From NCBI RefSeq assembly GCF_000526775.1, contig NZ_JAGS01000001.1, positions 2,108,001-2,172,000 of the forward strand: a DNA stretch of 64,000 nucleotides, written 5' to 3'. The notes under the pieces were generated by a model. It worked only from the letters and a program-made list of their open reading frames with translations. It did no database searches and was not told the origin of the DNA. The translations under genes were made by a program, and so were the position numbers. This DNA comes from Ruminococcus albus AD2013. GTDB taxonomy: Bacteria > Bacillota > Clostridia > Oscillospirales > Ruminococcaceae. Positions 50,281 through 59,540 of this stretch are shown one piece after another. Numbering within the stretch: the stretch's first letter is position 1; every line of letters begins with the position of its first letter.

Positions 50281-51976
50281 GACGCCTGACACACCAAAAA
50301 GGTAGTGCCGGGCGTCTCATTTTGTGGTATAATGTAATTGCAAATATAACATCAAACCAACGAAAGGATTGTACCACAAAAATGAGAAATTGTCAAGTGC
50401 GTCTTAACATGAATTATGAGATCTACATCGAAGAAAGCTCACCTGTCAGAGTATTGAGCAATGTTATAGATGAGATCTATCAAAAAGAAGAATACACGAT
50501 AGTAAGCAAGTGGAATGGCGCCATACCCGAGGATATCATGATGAAGATACTCATCTACGGCTACATGAACGACTCTTTTTCAAGCCGTAAGATTGAACAG
50601 CTCTGCAAAAGGGATATCCATTTCATGTGGCTTCTCGATGGCTTTGGAGCTCCGGATCACAGCACTATCTCAAGATTTCGACAGAAAATGGGAGAACAGA
50701 TTGAGCGTGTGTTTTACGCTGTTGTAAAGTATCTTTTGAATATGAAAGAGATAAGCGGTAAGAACCTGTTCATTGATGGCACCAAGATCGAAGCTAATGC
50801 AAACAGATATACATTCGTCTGGAAGAAGTCTGTATCCAAAAACGAACAGAAACTGCGAGCAAAACTGCCTGAGATACTTGATGAGATAAATTATGCTTAT
50901 GGTGTGAGATTCCCCGAAAATACGCCAGTTTCGGATATGATCGGTACACTTTCTTCACTTATGATAAAATTTGGTATTGAACGAGTTTACGGAAAAGGAC
51001 ATCATAAATCATCATATCAGAAAGCACTTGAAAAGCTGGAAGGATATCGCGATAAAATGGCACAGTATGACTATTACAACAGCCTTTTTGACGGAAGGAA
51101 CAGCTTTTCAAAGACAGATACCGATGCAACATTCATGCACATGAAGGAAGACCATATGAGAAACGGTCAGCTGAAACCCGGATACAACATACAGGCAGCA
51201 GTGGAAGGCGAGTATATTGTAGGTATAGACGTTTCAAGCGAACGGAGCGATGTAAATACGCTGATCCCGTTTCTGTCAAAGCTCAACGATCTGGAGCTGT
51301 TTGTATTGAAAAACATCATCTGTGATGCGGGTTATGAGAGCGAGGAGAACTATCTTTATCTCCGATCACATAACATGACCTCATACATAAAACCCGTAAA
51401 TTATGAGCAGAGCAAAAAGCGGAATTATCGTACAAAATACGGCAGACCCGAGAATATGGAATACCACGAAATGGGCGATATTTTCGTATGCAAAGCCGGC
51501 AGGATACTTTGGAGAGTCGGGACTAAACACGAAAAAAGCAAGACGGGATTCGTTTCCGAAAAAGCTATGTACAGATGTGAAAGCTGCGAAGGTTGTCCCT
51601 ACAAACAGAACTGTACAAAAGCAAAAGGAAACAAGACGCTGTCTATATCGCATAAGTTCAAAGAACTGAGAACAGAAAGCCTGGAAAATATAACGACCGA
51701 ATTCGGAAAACAGCTCAGAATGAACCGAAGCATACAGGCTGAAGGCGTATTCGGAGTACTGAAACAGGATCATGGCTTCAGAAGATTCCTGTGCAGGGGG
51801 AAAAATAACATCAGAACTGAGTTCCTTTTGCTGGGACTTGCATACAACATAAAGAAGCTTTTTGCTAAGATCTCAGAAAACCGACTTGGAATTTCTCTTT
51901 TTGAACTGAAATCAGCATAAAACCAGCAGAACATTACACCCCCGAGTCCTCTTTTTTGAAGAGGGCTTGGGGGTGT
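50281..51976 (+). mobile_element. IS1182-family insertion sequence (ends approximate)
   Basis: An intact transposase gene is framed by a GACGCC/GGCGTC hairpin on the left (50281-50316) and a strong hairpin ACACCCCCGAGTCCTCTT with its complement on the right (51936-51976). Exact terminal inverted repeats and target duplications could not be defined by eye; the right end may extend to 52072, where the 33-bp repeat lies. Confidence 0.65.
50382..51920 (+). CDS. IS1182-family DDE transposase
   Basis: About 512 residues. Start taken at the ATG at 50382 (MRNCQVRLNMNYE) after AAAGGA. The N-terminal region resembles the DUF772-type helix domain (MMKILIYGYMNDSFSSRKIE, DHSTISRFR). The catalytic acidic residues are probably in LFIDGTKIEANANRY (first Asp), YIVGIDVSSERSDVN (second Asp) and IQAEGVFGVLKQDHGF (Glu). 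A Cys-rich segment (CESCEGCPYKQNC) precedes the last motif. The frame is intact, so the element may be active. It is related to IS1182 elements common in Firmicutes. Confidence 0.92.
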   Translation: MRNCQVRLNMNYEIYIEESSPVRVLSNVIDEIYQKEEYTIVSKWNGAIPEDIMMKILIYGYMNDSFSSRKIEQLCKRDIHFMWLLDGFGAPDHSTISRFRQKMGEQIERVFYAVVKYLLNMKEISGKNLFIDGTKIEANANRYTFVWKKSVSKNEQKLRAKLPEILDEINYAYGVRFPENTPVSDMIGTLSSLMIKFGIERVYGKGHHKSSYQKALEKLEGYRDKMAQYDYYNSLFDGRNSFSKTDTDATFMHMKEDHMRNGQLKPGYNIQAAVEGEYIVGIDVSSERSDVNTLIPFLSKLNDLELFVLKNIICDAGYESEENYLYLRSHNMTSYIKPVNYEQSKKRNYRTKYGRPENMEYHEMGDIFVCKAGRILWRVGTKHEKSKTGFVSEKAMYRCESCEGCPYKQNCTKAKGNKTLSISHKFKELRTESLENITTEFGKQLRMNRSIQAEGVFGVLKQDHGFRRFLCRGKNNIRTEFLLLGLAYNIKKLFAKISENRLGISLFELKSA

Positions 51977-52019
51977 GCGCACTGAAACAGCTTATTTCAC
52001 CAGTAAATATGTTTTTTTA

Positions 52020-52072
52020 CTCTGATGTTCGGATATGGTTAGAGGGTGCTGCGATTGCAACACCCCCTTTTC
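52020..52072 (+). repeat. 33-bp repeat, copy 2, with terminator-like hairpin
   Basis: CTCTGATGTTCGGATATGG plus AGAGGGTGCTGC is identical to the reverse complement of 21617-21649. It continues into GGGTGCTGC/GCAACACCC and CCTTTTC, a terminator-like hairpin. Confidence 0.75.
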
Positions 52073-52079
52073 TGTTATA

Positions 52080-52988
52080 TCAGAAGCCTTCCTTCCAGCG
52101 GCGGATATCCTTGTCGCTGAAGAATGAGAATCCACCTACGGTGAAAGATTTCTGTTTCAGCTCTTCCTCAGTGAACCAGGGCGTTGTTTCGCCGCCCTCA
52201 AGATCATTTACGATATGGAAGCATACCGCGGGTATAAAGCTTTGTCCGAAAAGGTAGCATTTTTCACCTTTTTCGTTAACTGCCATATCCACTACCATGA
52301 CCACATGGGTCTCATCGCAGACGATATCACCTATCTGCAATTCATCAGGAGTTATTACTGTGGATTCTTTCAGCATCGAAAGAGTTCCCGCATAGCGCAT
52401 CACCATTTTGAGATAATTGCGGTACTGCTGTTCGCTGTCATCGGGAAACGCCGCAGGTATCTCGCAGGAATAGTCACCCAGCACCAGCATCCTTTTGCCG
52501 TTTTTCCACCTATCGTAGCTGCATTCATCGCCGTTTGAGAACATGAAAGATATCTTGTCATACTGTCCATTCTCATAATAGTAATCACTGTATAGCCTGA
52601 ATATACTGTCCGCACACTGCTGATAACCCTCATCCCCCACGGTTATATCGAATATAGCCGCAGTGTAGGGCGATTCTTTCGTTGTACCGTCAAACACCGG
52701 CAAAGCAGTGCCATCGGGATAAAGTGGATATTCCCGCAGATACTCCGCAAAGCTGCCTTTATCGACAGGCACACGTGTGTAGCCCTCAGGCGGGAGTATG
52801 CGCGTCTGCAAAGTCGTTCCATCCGGGTCGATGGAGTTCATTTCATATTTTTTCTCCGCCTGAACGATGGTAAGTTCAGCGGCTTTCCACTTGGGGTTCA
52901 CGCGGATAAATACTGCCGCGAGAACAGCCGCTATAAATATCAGAAATACTATCAGTAAAACTGTCTTTTTGCTTTTTGGTTTTGACAT
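52080..52988 (-). CDS. DUF4846-family membrane-anchored protein
   Basis: About 302 residues. The start is taken at the ATG at 52988 (MSKPKSKKTV) after AAAGGGGAA. One N-terminal membrane helix (~10-27), then a large extracytoplasmic domain with the DUF4846 pattern: SFAEYLREYPLYPDGT, LPVFDGTTKES, ADSIFRLYSDYYYENG and SFMFSNGDECSYDRW. Function unknown; the domain has been likened to lipoprotein-type surface proteins. Monocistronic and convergent with the insertion sequence. Confidence 0.8.
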   Translation of the reverse strand: MSKPKSKKTVLLIVFLIFIAAVLAAVFIRVNPKWKAAELTIVQAEKKYEMNSIDPDGTTLQTRILPPEGYTRVPVDKGSFAEYLREYPLYPDGTALPVFDGTTKESPYTAAIFDITVGDEGYQQCADSIFRLYSDYYYENGQYDKISFMFSNGDECSYDRWKNGKRMLVLGDYSCEIPAAFPDDSEQQYRNYLKMVMRYAGTLSMLKESTVITPDELQIGDIVCDETHVVMVVDMAVNEKGEKCYLFGQSFIPAVCFHIVNDLEGGETTPWFTEEELKQKSFTVGGFSFFSDKDIRRWKEGF

Positions 52989-53135
52989 GATCCATTCCCC
53001 TTTCAAATGACAAAAACTCTCCCGATGAATTATACCACCAAAATAGTATCCTGTCAACTTTTTTATTGAAGTTCTTTATGCAATATCTATCACTTCCCGC
53101 AATAATAAGCTTCGTTAATTTTGGGAATATGACTC

Positions 53136-53164
53136 TTGTAAATCATGCTGTTTCATGGTATAAT
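53136..53164 (+). promoter_or_regulatory. Promoter of prfC
   Basis: TTGTAA, a 17-base spacer and TATAAT, giving a leader of about 125 bases before prfC. Confidence 0.75.
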
Positions 53165-53200
53165 AAATAGGTATGCTGAAATTTGTATCGGAGGTCGGAA

Positions 53201-53209
53201 ATGATGTGA
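53201..53209 (+). other. Two-codon minimal ORF in the prfC leader
   Basis: GGAGG (53190-53194), six bases, then ATG-ATG-TGA. It lies about 30 bases after the predicted transcription start and 90 bases before prfC. A ribosome would initiate and terminate almost at once, at a stop read by release factor 2. Whether it is used is unknown. Confidence 0.35.
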
Positions 53210-53297
53210 TTTGCTGATACCATCGCGATCAAAAGAATGATATCCCTGATCTTCCCCGCAAACGGGAGGGTCTCACATATACAACGGAGGAAAAGCA

Positions 53298-54902
53298 ATG
53301 GGCTTAAAAGAAGAAATAAACCGCAGGCGAACTTTCGCCATAATATCGCACCCCGATGCAGGTAAGACCACACTTACGGAAAAGTTCCTGCTGTACGGCG
53401 GCGCTATCGCACAGGCAGGTGCTGTTAAGGGAAAGAAAAATTCCCGCCATGCAGTTTCTGACTGGATGGAGATAGAAAAGCAGAGAGGTATCTCTGTAAC
53501 ATCATCGGTAATGCAGTTCCAGTATGACGGCTACTGCATAAATATCCTCGATACTCCGGGACATCAGGATTTCTCGGAGGATACCTACCGTACCCTTATG
53601 GCGGCAGATTCCGCTGTAATGGTGATAGATGCTTCAAAGGGTGTTGAGAACCAGACCAGAAAGCTTTTCAAGGTCTGCGTTATGAGACATATCCCAATAT
53701 TCACATTCATAAACAAGATGGACAGAGAGTCACGCAGTCCCTTTGACCTTATCGAACAGATAGAGAACGAGCTTGGTATACAGACCTATCCCGTTAACTG
53801 GCCTATCGGCTGCGGCAAGGAATTCAAAGGTGTGTATGACAGAGACAAGCGTCATATCATCGCTTTCTCCAGCGATTCGGAGATGGCTTTCGGCAAGAAA
53901 AAGGTAGCTATGGAGGAAGTTGAACTTTCCGACCCCGCACTTGATGATATGCTGGGCGAAACACTGCACCAGAACCTTTCAGACGATATCGAGCTTCTGG
54001 ACGGCGCAAGCTACGAGTTCGATATAAACAAGGTCAGAAACGGTGAGCTTTCACCCGTATTCTTCGGTTCTGCACTGACAAACTTCGGCGTTGAGCCTTT
54101 CCTTGAAAGATTTCTGGAGATGACCACTTCTCCCACCGCAAGAATGAGCAGCGAAGGTCTTGTAGACCCCTTCGACCCCGAATTCTCAGCTTTCGTATTC
54201 AAGATACAGGCTAACATGAACAAGGCTCACCGCGACAGGATCACTTTCCTGCGCGTATGCTCGGGCAAGTTCGATAAGGAAATGGACGTTCTCCACGTTC
54301 AGGGCAACAAGAAGATGCGCCTTTCTCAGCCACAGCAGATAATGGCTCAGGAGCGTGAGATAATCGATGAGGCTTACGCAGGCGATATCATCGGCGTATT
54401 TGACCCCGGCATATTCTCCATAGGCGATACCATATGTTCCCCGAAGAGAAAGTTCGAGTTTGAGCCGATACCTACATTCGCCCCCGAACACTTCATGCGC
54501 GTAAGGCAGAAAGATACCCTGAAGCGTAAACAGTTCGTCAAAGGCGCTACCCAGATAGCTCAGGAGGGTGCGATACAGATATTCCAGGAACCCGAAACAG
54601 GTATGGAAGAAGTGATCATCGGCGTTGTGGGCGTGCTCCAGCTTGAAGTTTTCGAGTACCGTATGAAGAACGAGTACAACGTTGAACTTTTCAAGGAGAG
54701 TCTTTCTTACAGCCATATCAGGTGGATAGACAATAAGGATATCGATGTTAAGAAACTGAAACTTTCCAGCGATACCAAGCTTGTACAGGATTTCCGCGGA
54801 AATTATCTGCTTCTGTTCACCAGTGAATGGAATATCAGATGGGCACTAGAAAAGAACGAGGGTCTTGAACTCAGCGAGTTCAACCGCGGCGCTTTGCAGT
54901 AA
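53298..54902 (+). CDS. prfC: Peptide chain release factor 3
   Basis: 534 residues. GTPase that removes RF1/RF2 from the ribosome after termination. G1 ISHPDAGKTTLTEK (~17-30), switch II DTPGHQDFSEDTYRTLM (~87-103), G4 FINKMDRE (~138-145) and the RF3-type segment KGVYDRDKRHI are clear, followed by domains II and III. CGGAGG precedes the ATG. Monocistronic with a long leader and a downstream hairpin. Confidence 0.95.
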   Translation: MGLKEEINRRRTFAIISHPDAGKTTLTEKFLLYGGAIAQAGAVKGKKNSRHAVSDWMEIEKQRGISVTSSVMQFQYDGYCINILDTPGHQDFSEDTYRTLMAADSAVMVIDASKGVENQTRKLFKVCVMRHIPIFTFINKMDRESRSPFDLIEQIENELGIQTYPVNWPIGCGKEFKGVYDRDKRHIIAFSSDSEMAFGKKKVAMEEVELSDPALDDMLGETLHQNLSDDIELLDGASYEFDINKVRNGELSPVFFGSALTNFGVEPFLERFLEMTTSPTARMSSEGLVDPFDPEFSAFVFKIQANMNKAHRDRITFLRVCSGKFDKEMDVLHVQGNKKMRLSQPQQIMAQEREIIDEAYAGDIIGVFDPGIFSIGDTICSPKRKFEFEPIPTFAPEHFMRVRQKDTLKRKQFVKGATQIAQEGAIQIFQEPETGMEEVIIGVVGVLQLEVFEYRMKNEYNVELFKESLSYSHIRWIDNKDIDVKKLKLSSDTKLVQDFRGNYLLLFTSEWNIRWALEKNEGLELSEFNRGALQ

Positions 54903-54920
54903 TAGAATAACAAAAGAAGA

Positions 54921-54970
54921 GATCCCGCATAAACTGTCAAAAGAGAACTTTCAGCAGTTTACGCGGGATC
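54921..54970 (+). terminator. Hairpin after prfC
   Basis: GATCCCGCATAAACTG pairs with CAGTTTACGCGGGATC around an 18-base loop, just past prfC. It lacks a clear T-run, so termination strength is uncertain. Confidence 0.55.
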
Positions 54971-54990
54971 GTCGTATCCCGTCACATATC

Positions 54991-55413
54991 TCACTCTTTA
55001 TGCTTTGACCTGTAAGAAAGATAGCTTTCGAGAATGATCGTGGCAGCCACCGTATCAACTACAGCTTTGCGCTTTTTGCCGCGTACATTGGTCTCGTTGA
55101 GGAATTGGTGGGCGGTGACGGTAGTAGAGCGTTCATCCCACATTCTGACTTCAACATCCACAAGTTCACGTATCATACCCGCGAACTCCTCGCACTTTTC
55201 CGCCCGTGGACCTTTTGTGCCGTTCATATTTATCGGCAGACCGACTATTATCTCTCCCGCATTCTGTTCCTTTGCGATATCAGCTATCTTCTGTGCCAGT
55301 CTGTCGGCGTGGTATTCGGTGATAGTACACACCGGGGAAGCCAGCATTTCCGAATTATCCGAAACAGCTATGCCTGTGCGTGCATCGCCGTAATCTACTG
55401 CAAGTATGCGCAT
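54991..55413 (-). CDS. yqgF: YqgF/RuvX-family RNase H-fold nuclease
   Basis: 140 residues. ILAVDYGDARTGIAVSD at the N-terminus holds the first catalytic Asp; EIIVGLPINMNGTKGPRAEK and VRMWDERSTTVTAHQFL supply the others. Family members process pre-16S rRNA and were first annotated as Holliday-junction resolvases. It ends in a charged YRSKHKE tail. It starts 14 bases after the membrane-protein gene on the same strand. Confidence 0.93.
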   Translation of the reverse strand: MRILAVDYGDARTGIAVSDNSEMLASPVCTITEYHADRLAQKIADIAKEQNAGEIIVGLPINMNGTKGPRAEKCEEFAGMIRELVDVEVRMWDERSTTVTAHQFLNETNVRGKKRKAVVDTVAATIILESYLSYRSKHKE

Positions 55414-55427
55414 ATAAAAGTTTCTCC

Positions 55428-56297
55428 TTAAAGTTTAAGATTTGAAGTATCGATAGAATCCATCTCGCCGATGGTTTCCTGAGTATTATTGCTGTCGGCA
55501 CCATATCCGCGGGGATAGGAATGAGTTTCATAAGCCTGTGCGCTGTAACGCTTCATAGGCTCGCCGCCTGCGTTTGAGGGCGGTGTGTTGTAATCTACAG
55601 GAGGTCCCTGATCAACATAGTGTGTTCTGCTGCTTTTGAAAGCCTTTGCGCGCTTTTTTGAAACGATGAACATTATCAGCGGTATAGCGGCAATAATGAA
55701 ACCGAACAGCGGCAAGAATTTTAATGTAGAGAAATCCTGTTCTTCAAGCATATGATCCGCTAGCATAGCTTTTATCTCTTCTTCGGAAGTCTCGCTGTTC
55801 TTCATATATTTTATTGTGTAGTCCATTACTTCATCGGGAATAGGTTTTGCTTTGAGTTCGAGAGAAACAGGACCGGTGCCGCCGGTAAGTTCTTCATCCG
55901 GATGTTCCAGGGCAAACTGAGTTTGTATGATACGACCATCCATCAGCTTTATTGTATCCTTGTTTGTGGCGTGGACCAGCACGTAATATCCCTCTGTATC
56001 GGTCTTTTCGTTATAAGGTATAAGACAGACATAGTATGGCGTCAGCTGTTTTTTTACGGGTATCCCGTAAAGGGTCTGAGTACTTTCAAGGGTCGCCACA
56101 GTACCGAAGACGTACTCTATCTTTCCTGTGATAAGCTCGTCCTCGGCGTAGTCCGTTCTGCCTTTTTCGTATATTTTTCCGAAGTCTTTCTTCCATATCC
56201 TGACAGCGTCGCCCATAGAAAATATTATCATCAATACCCCGATGACAAAGGCGGCCACTTTAAGCGCCGCTATTCTTGAACTTAAAAGATTTCTCAT
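55428..56297 (-). CDS. DUF6709-like membrane protein
   Basis: 289 residues. Membrane helix ~11-29, an extracytoplasmic region of ~160 residues (VFGTVATLESTQTLYGIPVK, YYVCLIPYNEKTDTEGYYVL), a second helix (~193-212) and a ~75-residue polar tail rich in Ser/Tyr/Pro (DQGPPVDYNTPPSNAGGEP). The layout is similar to a family seen in Ruminococcus-type genomes (DUF6709); function unknown. Start after CGGAGAAAAAT. Possibly co-transcribed with yqgF. Confidence 0.65.
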   Translation of the reverse strand: MRNLLSSRIAALKVAAFVIGVLMIIFSMGDAVRIWKKDFGKIYEKGRTDYAEDELITGKIEYVFGTVATLESTQTLYGIPVKKQLTPYYVCLIPYNEKTDTEGYYVLVHATNKDTIKLMDGRIIQTQFALEHPDEELTGGTGPVSLELKAKPIPDEVMDYTIKYMKNSETSEEEIKAMLADHMLEEQDFSTLKFLPLFGFIIAAIPLIMFIVSKKRAKAFKSSRTHYVDQGPPVDYNTPPSNAGGEPMKRYSAQAYETHSYPRGYGADSNNTQETIGEMDSIDTSNLKL

Positions 56298-56622
56298 ATT
56301 TTTCTCCGTTTTAATTGTTATCAGTACACAAAATTATGAATACAATTCCTGCAATTATGAACATTTTTTGTATCACACTTACAAAAAGTCCAATATTATT
56401 TTGTAAAAACTGCCCATTGGAATGTTTATAATATCTTCTATTATATACTAATTTACGGAATTTGTCAACTGACTAAATACTGTATTTAGTTTATGTTAAA
56501 TTTTACTTAATATTGCCCCTTTCCCCTTTACTTGAAGACTGAAATATGCTAAAATAGCCTTATATAGAGAAATAAAAGGGATTTTTGGAAAAGGAAAAAG
56601 AAGTTTAGAAAGGGTGCTTAAA

Positions 56623-57372
56623 ATGAACAAAAAAATTTTTAGCAGGATCTCAGCAGCTGTTATGGCAGCGGCTATCATGGCAGGTCAGGCAATCGTAGCT
56701 TGTGCATACGGTGATGTTCAGCTTGATTGCACTAACGCAATTGAATCAGACAACTGGACTCAGAGCATACAGTTCAATTACAACAATGATGATCCCGACG
56801 ATCTGAAGAGCTTTGATGCTACAAGAATGACCGATCAGTCTGTTATTACAGTTACATATGATATCCTCGAAACTTACGAAACAGACAGTCCTACAGGATT
56901 CCCTGTAGAGCTTATTTTCCAGAGCTGGTCATCTCCCGATACCCCAATGGTAAAATCCGATGGCGGCGTATGGGCAAAGGTAGTTCCCGCAGTGTTAGAT
57001 GAAGAGCATAACACAGAGTCTTTCAACTATGCAGATATCGTTGCTGCATACGGTTCTGATAACTTTGAAAAGGTGGACGCAGTGCTTTTCGGTTCTACCA
57101 ACGATGCAAAGATCAAGGTAAAATCAGTAACCATTACCAACTGCAATGACCAGGGCAGCCACTGGGTAGACCCTTCCATCGCAGAGCAGGCAAAGGAAGC
57201 ACAGGAGAAAGAAAAGGAAGCTCAGAAGAAAAATATCATAGGTATAATCATAGGCATCATAGCCGGTGTTGCAGTTGCAGTAGGCGTTATCTGGTTCATA
57301 ATCAGCAGCAAGTCCCGCGAAGCATTTGATGTTTCGACCGGTGAGTTCGTTGATAAAAAGGACGCCAGATAA
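56623..57372 (+). CDS. Secreted beta-domain protein with C-terminal membrane anchor
   Basis: 249 residues. The start is taken at the ATG at 56623 after AGAAAGGG. Signal peptide ~1-28 (ending AIVACA). Residues ~29-185 are beta-rich and may be a carbohydrate-binding-like sandwich (IQFNYNNDDPDDLKSFD, VELIFQSWSSP, VDAVLFGSTNDAKIKVKSVT); no family is certain. A charged helix (EQAKEAQEKEKEAQKKN) leads to a membrane helix (IIGIIIGIIAGVAVAVGVIW) and a short cytoplasmic tail. Topology is that of a surface-displayed anchored protein. Confidence 0.7.
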   Translation: MNKKIFSRISAAVMAAAIMAGQAIVACAYGDVQLDCTNAIESDNWTQSIQFNYNNDDPDDLKSFDATRMTDQSVITVTYDILETYETDSPTGFPVELIFQSWSSPDTPMVKSDGGVWAKVVPAVLDEEHNTESFNYADIVAAYGSDNFEKVDAVLFGSTNDAKIKVKSVTITNCNDQGSHWVDPSIAEQAKEAQEKEKEAQKKNIIGIIIGIIAGVAVAVGVIWFIISSKSREAFDVSTGEFVDKKDAR

Positions 57373-57407
57373 TATATTTGATCGGCTGTCTTTAATATAG
57401 CATTTAT

Positions 57408-57443
57408 GTCCCGAAGCATTTATATTTGCTTCGGGACTTTTTT
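57408..57443 (+). terminator. Terminator of the anchored secreted protein gene
   Basis: GTCCCGAAGC pairs with GCTTCGGGAC and is followed by six T's. Confidence 0.9.
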
Positions 57444-57510
57444 ATCCGTCCGCGGAGACCGATCGGGCTTTTTTAAGAAAGTTCTCATGCCTTTTTTCGC
57501 ATAAAGCAGA

Positions 57511-57536
57511 AAGACCGAGGCATAAACCTCGGTCTT
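57511..57536 (-). terminator. Terminator of the solute-binding protein gene
   Basis: AAGACCGAGG pairs with CCTCGGTCTT around six bases; on the minus strand TCTGCTTT follows. Confidence 0.75.
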
Positions 57537-57614
57537 CCTGTAGGGTAAAAATGAAGGATATTTTTCGCATCAATTGCTTGCACACGATCAATGCGTTATA
57601 TCGGGAAAGCTTGA

Positions 57615-59057
57615 TTATTCAGCTGCAGCCTCCTCGGTTGTAGCGCCGATGCTGTCATTAGCTTCCTTCAGCAGGTAGTCTACAGCATCCTTATTTGCAG
57701 TAACGTTCTCAGTCCATGTAGTAGCACCGCCGCCTGTAAGAACAGTAGCCTGTCTAACATCCTGCATCTTGTTCTTCAGCTCTTCTGAAACGCCTTCCTG
57801 GAAGTCATACAGAGGATGATCGTTACAAAGCTTTATAACTTCGTCTCTCATCTTGATCATGTTATCGTTCCACTTGTAGTCGTTCTTCAGCTGATTTATG
57901 CCGATCTCGTTAGCCTTGGAAAGTGTAGTCATACGGCAGTTCATGTATGCTGCAAATCCCTCGGGGTTAGGCGCATTCTTGCAGAGCAGATAACCATCAA
58001 CTCTGGAAGTTACGTAGTAAGTATCGCTGTCGTCCATTCTGGGCATAGGCACGAACATAATTTCGCCTGCCTCAACATCACCGAATGCGGTAACGTCCTG
58101 AGGCGCACCCTCGATGCCCCACAGACCGCAGGGATAGAACAGTGTCATGTAAGTACCAACACCGAGACCTGTTGTGCCGTCGCCTCTGATAGACCAGTTA
58201 TTTGATGCTCTGTCGAAGAAGACATCGTTCTTGCCCAGGTTATACATCAGTTCCTGAACCTTTGCTACCTGAGGATTCTCCATGTTATTAATAAGTTTAC
58301 CGTTTTCAAGACCGATAAGAGGTACACCGCAGGTATCGTTCAGTGCAGCTGCATACCACCAGCCGTCCAGAGCTACCTTCTCCTGCTCCTGATCTGTGAA
58401 CTCTGTACACATCTCGGTGAACTTGGACCATGTCCACTCATCATTCCAGTACAGTTCAGCAGGATCGTCCAGACCGTTCTCTTCTATAGTCTTGGTATTG
58501 TATATGCAGACATACTGCGGATAAGACTGTATACCTGCTACATAGTGACCGCCGTTGAATACGAAAGCATCGCAGGTAGGCTTTGCAGGTGCCCACAGAT
58601 CACTGTTGAGGTCTATATAATCATCTATAGGTTCAAACATTCCCTTGATGGCACCCTTAGGGAAGCCGTCCATATCCATTGCGGAGAAGAAGTCAGGGGA
58701 ATCACCGGACATTACGTATTTAGCCAGGTCGGTGTAACGATCATCCCATGTTGTCTGAACATACTCAAAAGTACCGCCATAGGTATCTCTGAACATCTGA
58801 ATATCAGGAGGTACTACCTGACCGTCGCCGGGGTTGATATCCCAGTGTGAAAGGAACTTTACGTTCTTGTTTGCAAGTTCTGTTGTATCAAGATCTTTAG
58901 CAGCATCCTTTATAGCCTGCTTGTCCTCGTCTTTCATCTCAATTGTAGAAGCTGAATTCTTATCGTCCTTGTCCTTATCGCCGCTGCCGCATGATGCAAA
59001 ACCAACACATACAGTCAAAGCAAAAAGACCAGCCAGTAATTTCTTTGTAGTTTTCAT
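57615..59057 (-). CDS. Lipoprotein extracellular solute-binding protein (ABC sugar type)
   Basis: 480 residues. A lipoprotein signal (LFALTVCVGFASC, lipid-modified Cys ~23) is followed by an acidic linker (GSGDKDKDDKNS) and a family-1 solute-binding fold (DRYTDLAKYVMSGDSPDFF, GGHYVAGIQSYPQYVCIYN, DEWTWSKFTEMCTEF, LLCKNAPNPEGFAAYM). Such proteins deliver oligosaccharides to an ABC permease, but no permease or ATPase gene adjoins it, so it is an orphan here. It has its own promoter and terminator and is divergent from the LacI-GGDEF gene, which may sense the same ligand. Confidence 0.9.
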   Translation of the reverse strand: MKTTKKLLAGLFALTVCVGFASCGSGDKDKDDKNSASTIEMKDEDKQAIKDAAKDLDTTELANKNVKFLSHWDINPGDGQVVPPDIQMFRDTYGGTFEYVQTTWDDRYTDLAKYVMSGDSPDFFSAMDMDGFPKGAIKGMFEPIDDYIDLNSDLWAPAKPTCDAFVFNGGHYVAGIQSYPQYVCIYNTKTIEENGLDDPAELYWNDEWTWSKFTEMCTEFTDQEQEKVALDGWWYAAALNDTCGVPLIGLENGKLINNMENPQVAKVQELMYNLGKNDVFFDRASNNWSIRGDGTTGLGVGTYMTLFYPCGLWGIEGAPQDVTAFGDVEAGEIMFVPMPRMDDSDTYYVTSRVDGYLLCKNAPNPEGFAAYMNCRMTTLSKANEIGINQLKNDYKWNDNMIKMRDEVIKLCNDHPLYDFQEGVSEELKNKMQDVRQATVLTGGGATTWTENVTANKDAVDYLLKEANDSIGATTEEAAAE

Positions 59058-59126
59058 ATAATATACCCTCCTTGGAAATAAAGCGTCATAATTTTGTGAC
59101 GCCTGCCACTCTACTATGCAAGTATT

Positions 59127-59155
59127 ATTTTAACAGTTTGTTCATTCAAAGTCAA
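59127..59155 (-). promoter_or_regulatory. Promoter of the solute-binding protein gene
   Basis: Minus strand: TTGACT (59155-59150), a 17-base spacer and TAAAAT (59132-59127). Confidence 0.75.
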
Positions 59156-59340
59156 TTCGCTATTGTAACATTTATTGTTCAACATTTTCGTTAAAATTGC
59201 CGAATAATTTGTAAGAATAAAGTAGTTATTTAAACCAAAGTTCCAGTTAAATTTGCTACTTAACCGTCACCAAAGCTCGTATTTACAATATTATTATATA
59301 ATTTAGGTCTCTAAATATCTTATCAATAATTGCTCTGCGT

Positions 59341-59375
59341 TCACCAATTGTTGCGGCAATTGTCTGAATTGGTGA
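59341..59375. repeat. Inverted repeat in the divergent intergenic region
   Basis: TCACCAATT and AATTGGTGA form a perfect 9-bp inverted repeat around 17 bases, with TATTTTTTATC after it. It could be an operator or a short transcription end. The remainder of the ~480-base gap holds only the two promoters. Confidence 0.5.
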
Positions 59376-59447
59376 TATTTTTTATCTAATGTTCGATTTT
59401 TTTGGCAATTTTCGCACAACTTTTTCCGTTTTTAGCAAATAATCTTA

Positions 59448-59476
59448 TTGACTTTATGACGAAATAATGTTATAAT
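59448..59476 (+). promoter_or_regulatory. Promoter of the LacI-GGDEF gene
   Basis: TTGACT, a 17-base spacer and perfect TATAAT, 65 bases before the start codon. Confidence 0.8.
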
Positions 59477-59540
59477 TCTGATAGGATCGGATTTATGTCT
59501 GATCTATGTACGCACAAACCGCCGTAACGGAGATGATTTG

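Noticed and set aside
50251..52072. GGGGCTGTTGCA at the left and TTGCAACACCCCC at the right as terminal repeats of the insertion sequence
   Set aside because: They match only partly and each sits in a hairpin of its own, so I did not use them to fix the element ends.
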